A DNA stretch of 64,000 nucleotides from PALSA-911 sp963743035 (GCA_963743035.1 CAVUOB010000004.1:1-64000); one strand, 5' to 3'. Counted from the first letter of the stretch, positions 10,714 through 19,568 are shown. Notes: a model not told the origin generated them from the sequence alone. A program made the numbers and translations.

Positions 10714-12897
10714 TCACACATGCTTCGGGAAGGTCGCCAGGACGGGGACGCCCAGGGCGGCCGCGAGCTGGTCAGACGAGGTGAAGCGGTCATCGGTCGC
10801 TTCGATCAACAGCACAGCGCCAAACGCCAGGAGCGTGCCGGCGACGATCGAAGCGAGGACGGTGATCAACTTGCGCGGCCGGGCGGTGCGGTAGGGCTCG
10901 GTGGGCGCGCTCAACACCGCGGGGTTGGAGATGCGCTGGTTGTTCAGGCTCTCCTTCATCCGCGCGGATTCGAACTGCTGGTACAGCGCGCGGTAGACGT
11001 CGTCGGCGACCTGCACCTGGCGGAGTGCGTCCGACAGCGGACCGCGTGCCTGCTGCAACGTCGCCAGGCGCGCATCGATGTCGGCAAGCTGGCGGGCGTA
11101 GATGCGCACCGGCGCCGCGCCGCTCTGCGCGTCGGCGACGGCGTGGAAATAATCGGTCTGCAGGGTCTGGAACACCGGGTTGGGCGTGGAGGCCGAACGC
11201 TGGCCGGTATCCGCTTGCCGCGAGCCCACATCCCGTTCCGCCTCCGCGATCCCGGCCCGGAGCTGGTCCAGCGCCGGGCTGTTGGGGGAATAGGTCGCCA
11301 GCATCTGGCTCTGCTTGCTGCGCAGATCCGCGAGCCTGGCCTGCGCGTCGTCCAGCGAGCGGTATTTCTCCCCGTTCGGCGTCGCCACAAGGTTTTCGGG
11401 TACGGCCGCCATCATCTTTTGCATATCCCCGCGGCGGCGTTCGGCTTGCGCCAGGGTCGCCTGGGCCGCGCGCAGGCTGGTATCCACGTCGCCGCGCTGC
11501 TTCACCAGATTGAGCACCTCCTGGTCGTAATCGGTGATGACGTAGCGAGCCTTCAGGCTCTCCAGCGCCTGCGTGGCGGCGTTCAGGCGCTGCTCTGCCT
11601 GCGTCAGCCCCTCGCGCTGAAACGAGGTCTGAGGGTTGCGGTAGACGTCCGCCTCACGCGCGATGTACAGCTCGATCAGCTTCGCCACCAGCTTGGTCGC
11701 CATCGCCTTGTCGGGATGCAGCAGCGACACGGTGATGACGTTGTTGTCCTTGCCCACATCGACGGTCAGGTTGCTCTGGAAGACCCGCAACGCCTCGTCC
11801 ATCTGCGACCAGCGTGTCGGCGGATCCTCGACGATGTCGGGGTAGACCTGGTCCAGGCCGAAGGCCTCGATCGTTGCCTGCAGCAGTTCGTGGCTCTGCA
11901 GCAGCTCGCTGTTGGCGAGCACGATCTCCCGCCGGTCCGCCGGCGTCAGTTCGACGGCAGGCACGCGGTCCACACTGGGGATGGACCGGTCGCCGAAGCG
12001 AATCACCAACTCCGCCTCGGACAAGTACTTGGGCGTGGCCAGCAACAGATACGCCCCCGCGCCCAACATGACCGTCAGGAACACCAGGATCAGTGTCCAT
12101 TTGCGCTTGAACAGAATTGTCAGCAGCATGCCGAAGGAGGATATGTTCATTTTGATGTCGTAATATTTTTCGCATGGATTAAGGTTATAATTTAAACCCC
12201 AATTGAGCGGCACGAATTGCTGCACGTACTGGTTCCAATAGGTGTAGGCCTCGTAAACGCCGGTGCGTGGAACGTAGACGACGTCGAACTGCGCTAGGCG
12301 CACGTCGGCCCGCGGGTCGCGGCCGGAGATCGCATCCATGTAATTGACCTTCATCGCCTCTGGCACGTCGCCCGGACCGCGGCGAATAATGAAAATGCTG
12401 TCGCGATTTGCCGACAGCCGCACCCCGCCTGCCCGCGCGATCGCTTGCACGACCGTCAGGTTGGGTCCGACCGTCACGAACTCGCCGGGGGATGTCACCT
12501 CGCCCGCGACATAGACCCGGTTGGGCGCGAAGGTGCGCACGATGACCGACAGGCGCGGGTTGCGCAGGACGCTGGAATAGCGGGCGCGCAGGTCGGCGGA
12601 CAGGTCCGCCGCGGTTCGGCCATAGGCCGGCACATCCTCCGCCACCGCGGTCGAGATCATCCCGTCCGGCCGAACCGTCACCTGCTCGTTCAGCTCAGGG
12701 TTCAGGAGCAGCTTCACATCGAGCACATCGCCCACCTGGATGGCATAGGAGGGAAGTGCTGGAATGATCGCCGTCGTGGGCGGGGCGTTATCGGGGATGG
12801 TCGGCAGGTCGACCGTCGTGCATCCCGCCAACAGAACCATCGAGGCAAGAGCAAGGGCCGGTGCCCTCGTGCCCTTGCGGGAACATCTTGTCCTCAA
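10714..12897 (-). CDS. Polysaccharide export (Wza/OPX-like) lipoprotein fused to Wzz/GumC-like chain-length protein
   Basis: A 727-residue product. Residues 1-25 form a lipoprotein signal with lipobox LLAGC. Residues about 50-210 are a Poly_export plus SLBB region (IQVGDVLDVKLLLNPELNEQ, then VYVAGEVTSPGEF). Residues about 255-727 are a Wzz/GumC protein: MNISSFGMLLTILFKRKW and a membrane helix, a long coiled coil (about 420-640), then a second helix and FTSSDQLAAALGVPVLATFP. Outer-membrane export proteins and Wzz proteins are normally separate. The join (about 12,130-12,190) is AT-rich like a spacer, so a lost stop or sequence error is possible. The start used is TTG at 12,897, overlapping the preceding pseudogene stop as TTGA, which suggests former translational coupling. 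Confidence 0.75.
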   Translation of the reverse strand: MRTRCSRKGTRAPALALASMVLLAGCTTVDLPTIPDNAPPTTAIIPALPSYAIQVGDVLDVKLLLNPELNEQVTVRPDGMISTAVAEDVPAYGRTAADLSADLRARYSSVLRNPRLSVIVRTFAPNRVYVAGEVTSPGEFVTVGPNLTVVQAIARAGGVRLSANRDSIFIIRRGPGDVPEAMKVNYMDAISGRDPRADVRLAQFDVVYVPRTGVYEAYTYWNQYVQQFVPLNWGLNYNLNPCEKYYDIKMNISSFGMLLTILFKRKWTLILVFLTVMLGAGAYLLLATPKYLSEAELVIRFGDRSIPSVDRVPAVELTPADRREIVLANSELLQSHELLQATIEAFGLDQVYPDIVEDPPTRWSQMDEALRVFQSNLTVDVGKDNNVITVSLLHPDKAMATKLVAKLIELYIAREADVYRNPQTSFQREGLTQAEQRLNAATQALESLKARYVITDYDQEVLNLVKQRGDVDTSLRAAQATLAQAERRRGDMQKMMAAVPENLVATPNGEKYRSLDDAQARLADLRSKQSQMLATYSPNSPALDQLRAGIAEAERDVGSRQADTGQRSASTPNPVFQTLQTDYFHAVADAQSGAAPVRIYARQLADIDARLATLQQARGPLSDALRQVQVADDVYRALYQQFESARMKESLNNQRISNPAVLSAPTEPYRTARPRKLITVLASIVAGTLLAFGAVLLIEATDDRFTSSDQLAAALGVPVLATFPKHV

Positions 12898-13430
12898 ATC
12901 GCACCGCGTTTCAGCAGAACGGCAGGTACCGTTCCAAACAAAATGGAAATGCCGGACCGGGATGGCCGGTTACGGACAAAATGACGGCCGGGACGAACCC
13001 GCTGCTCGAAGCAGGTATCGCTGCGGCCGCTCAGCGGCGACCAACCGGTCACTCCCGGCACAACCGCCAGATTATGGGCTGCGTCCGCCCCGTAACGCGG
13101 CGACTTAGCCGGGATAATAGGTCGTGGCTTCACGAGGCTCATCTCTCCGCGCAGAACGTTCATGGGTTGCGACAACTCTTCCGGACCGGCCTTCATGAAA
13201 TTGTCCCGCGCGCCGTCCGGGGCGGTGACATGGGTCGCAGGCACCCTCGCGCGCCCCCTCCCCATCGCAGCCTGTTCGACCGCCTCCCCCTCTGTGGCGA
13301 CGGCGAACTCGGCGCTGTGCTGGGCAAAGACGCCAGGGCGGCTGGCTGCGTGGTTCGTTTGAATAGTGCGGGCGACATACCGAAAGGTTTCAAGCCCACC
13401 GGAACGGATCGACTGCCATGTCAAGATCAT
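12894..13430 (-). pseudogene. Decayed copy of a WbaP-type polyprenyl glycosylphosphotransferase
   Basis: The frame is open but the protein is a degraded relative of the intact transferase at 14,562-15,974. It reads NVLRGEMSLVKPRPIIPAKS then PRYGADAAHNLAVVPGVTGW and SGRSDTCFEQRV, and ends TVPAVLLKRGAI. The intact protein has NVLRGEMSLVGPRPIVPAEL, PRYGADVGYYLAAVPGVTGL, SGRSDTSYEERV and TVPAVMLKRGAV at matching places. Key residues are changed: ELPQLF has become ELSQPM and LWQVSGR has become WSPLSGR. The membrane part and the LKFRTM block are not recognisable. Its stop overlaps the TTG start of the export/chain-length gene, so it was probably the original first gene of that operon, replaced by the divergent intact copy. 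Confidence 0.75.
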
Positions 13431-14561
13431 GCGCCATCGCCGATCTCCACTGTTGCACAATAGGCGCCCCATCACTGCTACGTATATTCCACGAGCAACT
13501 TCGATCTCATGCTGCACCGCGGCATAGGCAGCTTTCCACATTGGGGCAAGAACAAAATAATCGTGATCGCAAGGCCTACAATCGTCGATCGGGAAAGTCT
13601 CCTTAAATAGCCTGGACGTTTTTCTCATTTAAATTGGGTCCGGATACGTTTTAGAGCAATACTGCCGACGGGTTCCGAAAAATGGACCAAAACTTGGAAA
13701 GGATGGCCATATTCTGTCAATGGCGTTTGCGAATGATGAAACGGTAACGATCCGACCTCCACAGAAACTGTCTAGAAAATGGTTTTTCCGGGCATTATTT
13801 TCATCTGAATTATGTCTATATTTTTGATAAAGTAATTCTGCCGGTTTGACAATGTATGTCTGCCTCTGTCCGCACGTAGTTTCTGCGCTCTGATTGGATT
13901 AATTTGTGTAAGTGTATCAAGCCTGTCAATGCCGAAGTTATTTTCCTTATTTCTGCCGGAGTAGAAAACCCGCTTCGGAGGGCGGTCTGCGTTGATCGGA
14001 TCAGCGCTCCGGGATCAGATCGCCGTCCTGTGCAGGCGATCGCTGCCGCCGTGCGCCTGGCGCCACTCATGGGTGCGCCCTGTCTTCCAGCTTACCGGCG
14101 GACTGAGGCTGCTTCCACTACCAGAAGATGAGAAGGTCTGCAGCCACCTATATAAGAGTACGCGCCAGCCGGCTCATCAGACAGCCATAAGCAGTGACAG
14201 GCGCCGGTCCTGCCACCGAGGGCGGCCGCTCCTCGGGAAGCAGGCGCCACAATGCCTGCCTACCCTTCCGGGCGTGGTCATTCCTGACTGGCATCGGTTG
14301 CCCCGTCTGCACCCATCCCGTTGGCGATTGCCGCATCGAACGCCGCGCGCCGGCTGCCCCGCCGTTGGCCCGCGCCATGCTTTGCGGAGCGGCGTTTGGA
14401 CGGGGCGGGTTATTGATGAAGAATAGATCAAAGCGGGTATTTTCTTCTTGTTCATCCCGGTGGGGTTCTTCATACTGCACTGCATCATACAACAATATAT
14501 CGAAGTACGACTGAACGACGCTGACTTTCGAGCCGACGCTATTGTAACTTCGGAGTTTGGC
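13431..14561. promoter_or_regulatory. Long intergenic region upstream of the intact priming transferase
   Basis: About 1.1 kb without a convincing gene. The part at 13,620-13,960 is AT-rich and probably carries promoters for both directions; the part at 14,000-14,440 is GC-rich without protein-like frames. The minus-strand left edge blends into the decayed transferase. I see no tRNA, inverted repeat or IS end. Confidence 0.35.
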
Positions 14562-15974
14562 ATGCCGAACGAGCTTTATCTTACAGTTGATCAATTGCAG
14601 CCGATGAATGGGGTCCATGCTGCGTCTGTCGATCACGGCATGGACTTCTTCCAACGTGGAGAGCGGTTCCGGACAGTTGCGCTGATCAGCGCCGACGTCG
14701 TTGGCTTCATGCTCGTATTTCTTGCCGCGCTGGCGGCGGCCGACAGTGGAACCGTCGCGATGGTCCACACGCCTGCGGCCGGGATTGCGGTGCCGATCTT
14801 CGCCGGCGCGCTGATCGGCCTGTACAATTGCGGCCAGTATTCGCGAAAGGCCGCGCTGGGCGGAGAGTACAATCGCCTGTGGCGGTATTCTGCCTATGCC
14901 TTCATGCTGCATTTGGCGCTGAACCTGACGCTATTCCAGACGCCGCGCCAGAACGTGCTGCTGTTGACCTGGATCGGCCTGCCCCCGGCCGCGGTGATCA
15001 TGCGCCGCCTGGCCAGCACGCTGCTCGCCGGCACCGGGCTGTGGTCGGTCAGGACCGTCCTTGCGGGATCGACGCGCGCGACCGCGGCGGCACGCTCCAT
15101 GCTGCTGGCACGGCCGATGGCCGGCCTGCAGCCGGTCGGCGTGATCGATCACGACGCCATGTCTGACCACGGCGAGGCTCCGGCATGGGGCGCCATCCTG
15201 GCCCGGTACAATGCGAAGTTCGTCGTCGTCGCGGCCGAGGGCGAGGCATCGGACCAGGCCATGCTGAAGAGCCTTACCCGGGCAAAGATACCGGCCATAC
15301 AGATCATCGCCCTGGACCACGCGGCAGCCGTTCGGGGCCAGAGGCGTCAGGATGGGGCCCGCGCCATCGGGCAGATCGCCAAAAAGTCTTTGGATTTCGC
15401 CGCGGCCCTGGCGATGTGCGTCATCGCGGCGCCGGCGCTGGTCCTGCTCGCGATCATCGTGCGACTGGATGGAGGGCCGGCACTGTTTGGTCATGAGCGC
15501 GTCGGCCATCGCGGACGGACGTTCTACTGCCTGAAATTCCGCACCATGGCTGTAGCTTCCGACAGGGTGCTGGAGGAATTGCTGGCCCGCGACCCTGCCG
15601 CCCGAGAGGAATGGGCCGCGAGCCGAAAGTTGCGCAACGACCCCCGCGTGACGCGGGTCGGCAGGTTTCTGCGCGCCACCAGCCTGGACGAGCTGCCGCA
15701 GCTGTTCAACGTGCTGCGTGGCGAGATGAGCCTGGTGGGTCCGCGCCCCATCGTTCCGGCGGAACTGCCGCGCTACGGCGCCGACGTGGGCTACTACCTC
15801 GCGGCCGTGCCGGGCGTGACCGGCCTGTGGCAGGTGAGCGGACGCAGCGACACCTCCTACGAGGAACGGGTGCAGCTCGACAGCGAGTATGTCCGCAATT
15901 GGAGTTTCTGGACCGACATCGCCATCCTGTTCAAGACCGTGCCAGCCGTCATGCTGAAGCGCGGCGCGGTATAG
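14562..15974 (+). CDS. Exopolysaccharide polyprenyl glycosylphosphotransferase (WbaP-type)
   Basis: A 470-residue priming enzyme. It transfers a hexose-1-phosphate from a UDP-sugar to undecaprenyl phosphate at the inner membrane, the first step of EPS repeat assembly. The start at ATG 14,562 is preceded by GGAG at a good distance. The N-terminal part has four hydrophobic segments, followed by a soluble CoA-binding-like region (residues about 180-250) and a membrane segment near 270-295. The catalytic bacterial sugar transferase domain has LKFRTM (about 324), SLDELPQLFNVLRGEMSLVG then PRPIVP (about 374-400), VTGLWQVSGRSD and YVRNWSFWTDI near the end. It is complete and points away from the leftward EPS operon. 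The exact sugar cannot be read from sequence. Confidence 0.9.
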   Translation: MPNELYLTVDQLQPMNGVHAASVDHGMDFFQRGERFRTVALISADVVGFMLVFLAALAAADSGTVAMVHTPAAGIAVPIFAGALIGLYNCGQYSRKAALGGEYNRLWRYSAYAFMLHLALNLTLFQTPRQNVLLLTWIGLPPAAVIMRRLASTLLAGTGLWSVRTVLAGSTRATAAARSMLLARPMAGLQPVGVIDHDAMSDHGEAPAWGAILARYNAKFVVVAAEGEASDQAMLKSLTRAKIPAIQIIALDHAAAVRGQRRQDGARAIGQIAKKSLDFAAALAMCVIAAPALVLLAIIVRLDGGPALFGHERVGHRGRTFYCLKFRTMAVASDRVLEELLARDPAAREEWAASRKLRNDPRVTRVGRFLRATSLDELPQLFNVLRGEMSLVGPRPIVPAELPRYGADVGYYLAAVPGVTGLWQVSGRSDTSYEERVQLDSEYVRNWSFWTDIAILFKTVPAVMLKRGAV

Positions 15975-15991
15975 GGGCAGGCCAGACACCC

Positions 15992-16016
15992 GGCCGGACC
16001 GCGCTGCGATCCGGCC
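15992..16016 (+). terminator. Possible terminator hairpin after the priming transferase
   Basis: GGCCGGA at 15,992-15,998 pairs with TCCGGCC at 16,010-16,016 around an 11-base loop, 18 bases after the transferase stop. No T-run follows, so termination strength is uncertain. Confidence 0.4.
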
Positions 16017-16564
16017 TCTGCTGCGCCCGGACGACGCCGGCAGGCCGAGGCGGATATCGTATCGTAACATTCCAATTGTTTTGTCCCGGGTCAGCATCGC
16101 ACGCTGAACCGGGCGATTTCGTTCAAGCGCGACCTCCGGCCCCACAGATGGTCGTTACAAAAGATGCGTCCGGTCCGGTAGTTCCGGCACTGCCCCTGCC
16201 CTGCGCACCACAGTCTCCGCGCCGGCCCGGCGTCCCCCATCGAATGCAGATCCGTCACTGTCGGGCAACATCTCCGGGTGGCAGCAGGGCTGCATACCGT
16301 CCAGGTCAGCGCTGCGGCGAACCACTGTCAAGGAACGCTGGAAGCCTGTTGCAATTCAATTAGGCACAACAAAGTAATGGCAAGTATAAATCCTGACCCG
16401 CCCACGTCGAATTTGGCCGCCTCTGATCGCCTGGCACCAAAATATGGATTGAGCCGCCCGCCCGGATCGGGAGCGCCACAGGGCCGCGGTCGATGGGCCG
16501 ATCGCGGACGCGACGGGGCTGGCCGAACCGGACAGCCATCATGACAGGGAAGAGAGGGAGAATT
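16017..16564. other. Intergenic region left of the integrated element
   Basis: About 550 bases without a convincing coding frame, RNA gene or repeat. It ends at the left attachment-site copy. Confidence 0.4.
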
Positions 16565-16584
16565 ATTGGCGGAGGGGATGAGAT
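16565..16584. repeat. Left attachment site copy (tRNA-Ser 3' end)
   Basis: Twenty bases identical to 22,715-22,734, spanning the CCA, acceptor stem and start of the T-arm of the tRNA-Ser gene. The match ends abruptly after GATGAGAT, so this is a recombination scar and not a tRNA. Confidence 0.85.
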
Positions 16585-16675
16585 GGTCCGTCAAGATGGA
16601 AACCTTGCAGACACTGGCTTACATGCTTGGTTTTTCCCTTCAAACCGGGGTGCATGACCAGAGTGCAAGCGCCCT

Positions 16676-17110
16676 TCACCCGGTCTGAGCAGCCGCCCGC
16701 CTCGCCTTCTCCCTACTGGCCGCCATGAGGTCCAGAAGGCCCCGGAAGCGGGCGACGGCGGCAGCCCTATCGGCCTCTGTCAGGCCCTCCCTGGCCATCA
16801 CCTCCGCCAGCTTGGCCCTCACCTGGGCCTCTGGGGTCGGTGGTGGGTTTGCCTCTCGGGCTGCCGCATGGGCTGCCCTGATGGCCTTGTAGCGGGCCTC
16901 TGCGGCCAGCTGGGCGGCTGCCTGGGCGGCTGCCTGCTCGGCGTCTTTCTGGACTGCGTAGGCCTTCTGGGCGGTCTTCCTGCGGGCTGCATTGTGCTGA
17001 CGCAAGGTGGGCACGGTGTAGGTCCGGCGAAGCCATTGGGCCTTCTGGGCGGTCGTCCAGGCCTTTGCGGGTCTCTTGGGGGCGGTCTTCTTGGTCGCTG
17101 TCGATGGCAT
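16676..17110 (-). CDS. Ala/Lys-rich basic helical protein, unknown function
   Basis: 144 residues from ATG 17,110, with AAGGAA a few bases upstream as a ribosome binding site. The N-terminal about 50 residues are very basic (KKTAPKRPAKAWTTAQKAQW then LRRTY). Residues about 55-105 are Ala-rich and predicted to be helical or coiled coil (AEQAAAQAAAQLAAEARYKA). The C-terminal part, AREGLTEADRAAAVARFRGL, looks like a short folded helical segment. I do not recognise a family. The charge pattern would fit a nucleic-acid-binding protein, but that is only inference. It is the left-most gene of the element. Confidence 0.5.
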   Translation of the reverse strand: MPSTATKKTAPKRPAKAWTTAQKAQWLRRTYTVPTLRQHNAARRKTAQKAYAVQKDAEQAAAQAAAQLAAEARYKAIRAAHAAAREANPPPTPEAQVRAKLAEVMAREGLTEADRAAAVARFRGLLDLMAASREKARRAAAQTG

Positions 17111-17291
17111 GGCGGTGGGGGGTTCCTTGAATGAGATGATGAGGTGACCTGCACAGCGACGCTTCGCGGGGGCCGTGCCGGCTGGTGAGGACCCTTGCAG
17201 GCTGCGTAGGCTGGGATGGGCGGGAGCCCGCACAACCGAGGTCCTCGAGGCCCCGACGCGCAGCTGAAGACAGGCCTACGGGGGCCTATGG

Positions 17292-17500
17292 GGTGTCGTT
17301 GTTCAGGGCGGCAGCAGCCGCTCCCATCCCCTCCTTGAGGGCCCCGGAGGCCCCTGTGACTGATCTGCGCCAGTCGCGACGCTGAACCCTGGACGGGTCC
17401 TTCAGGTCCTCGACGATCCCCTTGAAGGGCCAACGCAGAGCCCGAAGGATCCATCGGGGCCTTTGAGGTGTCGTTGTTCAGGGCGGCAGCAGCCGCTCCC
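17292..17500. repeat. 34-bp perfect direct repeat pair in a gene-free stretch of the element
   Basis: Bases 17,292-17,325 are repeated at 17,467-17,500 without a mismatch, 175 bases apart. A second shared block (GCCCCTGT[GA]ACTGATCTGCG) follows each copy at about 30 bases. The stretch 17,111-17,645 has no convincing gene. Such spaced repeats could be iterons, protein-binding sites or remnants of a local duplication. Confidence 0.7.
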
Positions 17501-17645
17501 GTCCTGCCTTCAAGGGGATCGTGCAGGCCCCTGTAACTGATCTGCGTCGGACCTCGGTGGCTCCTGTTCGGGCCTTGAAGGTCACCCGCGCAGGACCTTT
17601 GAGGGATGAGCCCGCTGCGCATCGCTATTAGGTGGACCCCAACTT

Positions 17646-18365
17646 TCAGCCTCGCCGGAGCTTCCGCCAGCCCTCGTCGGTATAGCCGGCCAGCCGGGCC
17701 TGCTCGCCCACCGGCAGCCAGCCATAAGCAGCCTGAACGATCTCAGCCCGTTCTCGCTTGGTCTTTGCGGCCTTCAAGGTGCTGCAGATGGCCTGCCAGC
17801 CCAGGCGGTCGAACAGCCGCACGGGGGCGTCCTCGATCAGGCTCACGTAGGTGTAGGGCTTCCCACGCGCCCGCCCGATGGCATTCACGCCGATCTCGCT
17901 GGCCAGACCAAGGGGCGTCATCTGAAAGCATCTGGTGCTGGGGTTCACGGGATCAGGAGCCACCCTGGCCAGCCCCTCGCGGACCATGAGGGCCTCAAGG
18001 ACCCCTCTGGCGCTCCCAGGCGCGGGGTCATGCTCGGCCAGCATCAGACCCACCTCATAGGCAACCTCGGCCATCCCCAGGGTGGTCCGTATGACCGGCT
18101 CTCGGTTCCATTGGGCCTGCTGGACCGGGGTGCCCATCTCCACGCCGATGGCCAGAGCCAGCTTGAGGTTGGCCTGCTGGGTGGTCACCGGCCAGGGCTG
18201 TATGCGGGAGGTTGGCCCCAGGAGTGGTGCCCCTTCAGGCAGCCAGGACATCTCAGCGGACAGGATGTCGGCGTAGAGGCCGTTCTCGTCGTCAGCGTGG
18301 ATGATGGTGTGGCGGCGCTGGGCAGTGCTGGGGCGGCAGCCCCTGTCGGGGCGGGTGTCATACAT
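17646..18365 (-). CDS. Unrecognised 239-residue protein of the integrated element
   Basis: Starts at ATG 18,365, eight bases inside the end of the small HTH gene, so the two are probably co-translated. The start MYDTRPDRGCRPST resembles the start of that upstream protein. The central region looks globular (QANLKLALAIGVEMGTPVQQ; VIRTTLGMAEVAYEVGLMLA). The end, IVQAAYGWLPVGEQARLAGYTDEGWRKLRRG, resembles a short helix-turn-helix-like tail. No family or catalytic motif is evident. A regulatory or replication role is possible but unproven. Confidence 0.55.
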   Translation of the reverse strand: MYDTRPDRGCRPSTAQRRHTIIHADDENGLYADILSAEMSWLPEGAPLLGPTSRIQPWPVTTQQANLKLALAIGVEMGTPVQQAQWNREPVIRTTLGMAEVAYEVGLMLAEHDPAPGSARGVLEALMVREGLARVAPDPVNPSTRCFQMTPLGLASEIGVNAIGRARGKPYTYVSLIEDAPVRLFDRLGWQAICSTLKAAKTKRERAEIVQAAYGWLPVGEQARLAGYTDEGWRKLRRG

Positions 18366-18546
18366 GCTGATAGTTCCATGTGTGACCGCTCAGGATCGCG
18401 TTGAGGTCAGCCTGAGTGACCCCGAAGATGCCTGCCAGATCCTTCCTGGGCATGTCGGGGTGGTCGGCGGCGAGACGGCGGGCAGCCACGATGCGGCTCT
18501 CGGTCAAGGGGCGGCAGCCCCTGTCGGAGCGTTTGTCGGATGTCAT
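18358..18546 (-). CDS. Small HTH-like DNA-binding protein
   Basis: 62 residues. After a basic leader (SDKRSDRGCRPLTESRIV), the segment AARRLAADHPDMPRKDLAGI-FGVTQADLNAILSGHTWN (hyphen added) has the spacing of a helix-turn-helix of the kind linked to HNH/AP2-type small proteins: helix, RKDLAGIFGV turn, recognition helix QADLNAIL and a terminal TW. It overlaps the following gene by eight bases. It may regulate the element. Confidence 0.55.
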   Translation of the reverse strand: MTSDKRSDRGCRPLTESRIVAARRLAADHPDMPRKDLAGIFGVTQADLNAILSGHTWNYQHV

Positions 18547-18699
18547 GGAGATGGTTCCTCATGGAACTGGTGGGGAGGATGCAGGGCGTTGCACGAAGAG
18601 CCCCACCGAGGGGGCCTCGGCGGGGTCTGGTGGGCGCTGTGGTGGGTGCTGTGGTGATGGTGGTCGGGGTGGGTGTCAGCGCCGCTATGGCGCGGCTGG

Positions 18700-18735
18700 G
18701 GCCCTCAGGCAGGGCCCTCAGGCAGGGCCCTCAGG
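18700..18735. repeat. Three tandem copies of a 12-bp unit
   Basis: GGCCCTCAGGCA is repeated in tandem at 18,700-18,711, 18,712-18,723 and 18,724-18,735, with a change at the end of the last copy. It sits just at the 3' end of the small minus-strand gene at 18,731-18,976. Confidence 0.8.
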
Positions 18736-18976
18736 CGGCAGCCACGGTCAGCGGGTGAGGCGTGCCCCGGAGGAACAGCAAGGGCCCCTGCGGACCCTCA
18801 AGGACCAGGGCAGCCGGGGCATCGGCAGGAGCGGGGGACATCTGGGCCGAGTTGCGCCGATCAGCCGCGACCAAGGCCCGGTAGGCGTCATCCTCCAGCC
18901 TCATGGCCTGCCGGGTGGTCTCGGACGTCAGAAGGCCCTGCGCGTCCTCATGGACCATGCGGGAGGTGAGCCCCAA
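18731..18976 (-). CDS. Hypothetical 81-residue protein of the element
   Basis: The start used is TTG at 18,976 (MGLTSRMVHEDAQGLLTSET); an earlier start is possible because the frame is open upstream (GISTGPRRPYRLLL). The middle (RQAMRLEDDAYRALVAADRR) is helical and charged; the tail is hydrophobic (AALVLEGPQGPLLFLRGT). No family is recognised. Coding status is supported only by its protein-like composition and by lying on the same strand as its neighbours. Confidence 0.35.
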   Translation of the reverse strand: MGLTSRMVHEDAQGLLTSETTRQAMRLEDDAYRALVAADRRNSAQMSPAPADAPAALVLEGPQGPLLFLRGTPHPLTVAAA

Positions 18977-19223
18977 CAGCAGCCTGTAGGGCCTGCGAGG
19001 CCCGGTAGATATGCCGGGAGGATGCTCGGGGCATTGCCGACGCGAGGTGACGGATCAGGCTCGAGGGGGCGCAGGCAGCAGCGGTGGCAATGGCGGATGG
19101 CATGGTCGGGGCGTCCTTCACAGTTGGGGAAGTATCGGGTCAGCGAGATGCCAATACACAACACCGTGACGGGGTACAAGTGACCGCCTATTCATCACTC
19201 CTCAACTGGGGAATATCCACCAA

Positions 19224-19568
19224 TTACTTGGAACAGGCCTGCCCATTGGCGCTATATTCGGATCGGACCTTGGCCAGTGCTTCGCTCAAGGGCGACCTGG
19301 GGCGACCCCCCTGGACCCTTGGCATCACCTGCACGGCCCTATCAGGCTCCAGCGCGGCCAGGGCGAGGCCCGCACGGATAGCCTGCGAGGTGGACAGGGT
19401 GACCCCGTGGGCTGTCCTGGCGCGGGCCTGGAGGCGGCTGACATTGGCGCGGTCGGCGGGGGTGAAGCGGAAGTTGAGGCGGCCTTCCGAGGCGATCTCG
19501 CGGGCCTTGGTGGCGCGGGGGGCGCTGGGGGCTGTGGGTGCGGTGAGCACCGCTGCGTTGGTGGGCAT
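19224..19568 (-). CDS. Putative ribbon-helix-helix-like protein
   Basis: 114 residues from ATG 19,568; the frame is open further upstream. A low-complexity Ala/Thr/Pro leader (about 25 residues) is followed by GRLNFRFTPADRANVSRLQA and LSTSQAIRAGLALAAL. This has the strand-helix-helix spacing of RHH or mobilisation-accessory proteins: a beta strand with alternating hydrophobics, a helix, then [ST]xSxxIRxxL. Assignment is tentative. A DNA-binding accessory role in the element would fit. Confidence 0.45.
   Translation of the reverse strand: MPTNAAVLTAPTAPSAPRATKAREIASEGRLNFRFTPADRANVSRLQARARTAHGVTLSTSQAIRAGLALAALEPDRAVQVMPRVQGGRPRSPLSEALAKVRSEYSANGQACSK

Noticed and set aside
10606..12195. A 529-residue plus-strand frame opposite the CpsD-like and export/chain-length genes
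   Set aside because: Shadow of the real minus-strand genes; Arg/His/Gln-rich without a domain.
12894..13628. An intact 244-residue gene
   Set aside because: The frame is open by chance or recent decay; its C-terminal half is a corrupted copy of the priming transferase and its N-terminal half has no protein-like pattern.
16565..16584. A second tRNA gene at the left end of the element
   Set aside because: Only the last 20 bases of the tRNA-Ser are present; the other arms are absent.
17292..17500. CRISPR array
   Set aside because: Only two repeat copies with a 141-base gap and no cas genes; not a CRISPR. No CRISPR array is seen anywhere in the window.
18928..19179. An 83-residue minus-strand gene with many Cys and Pro
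   Set aside because: It overlaps the likely upstream extension of the 18,731-18,976 gene in another frame and has no folded-protein pattern.
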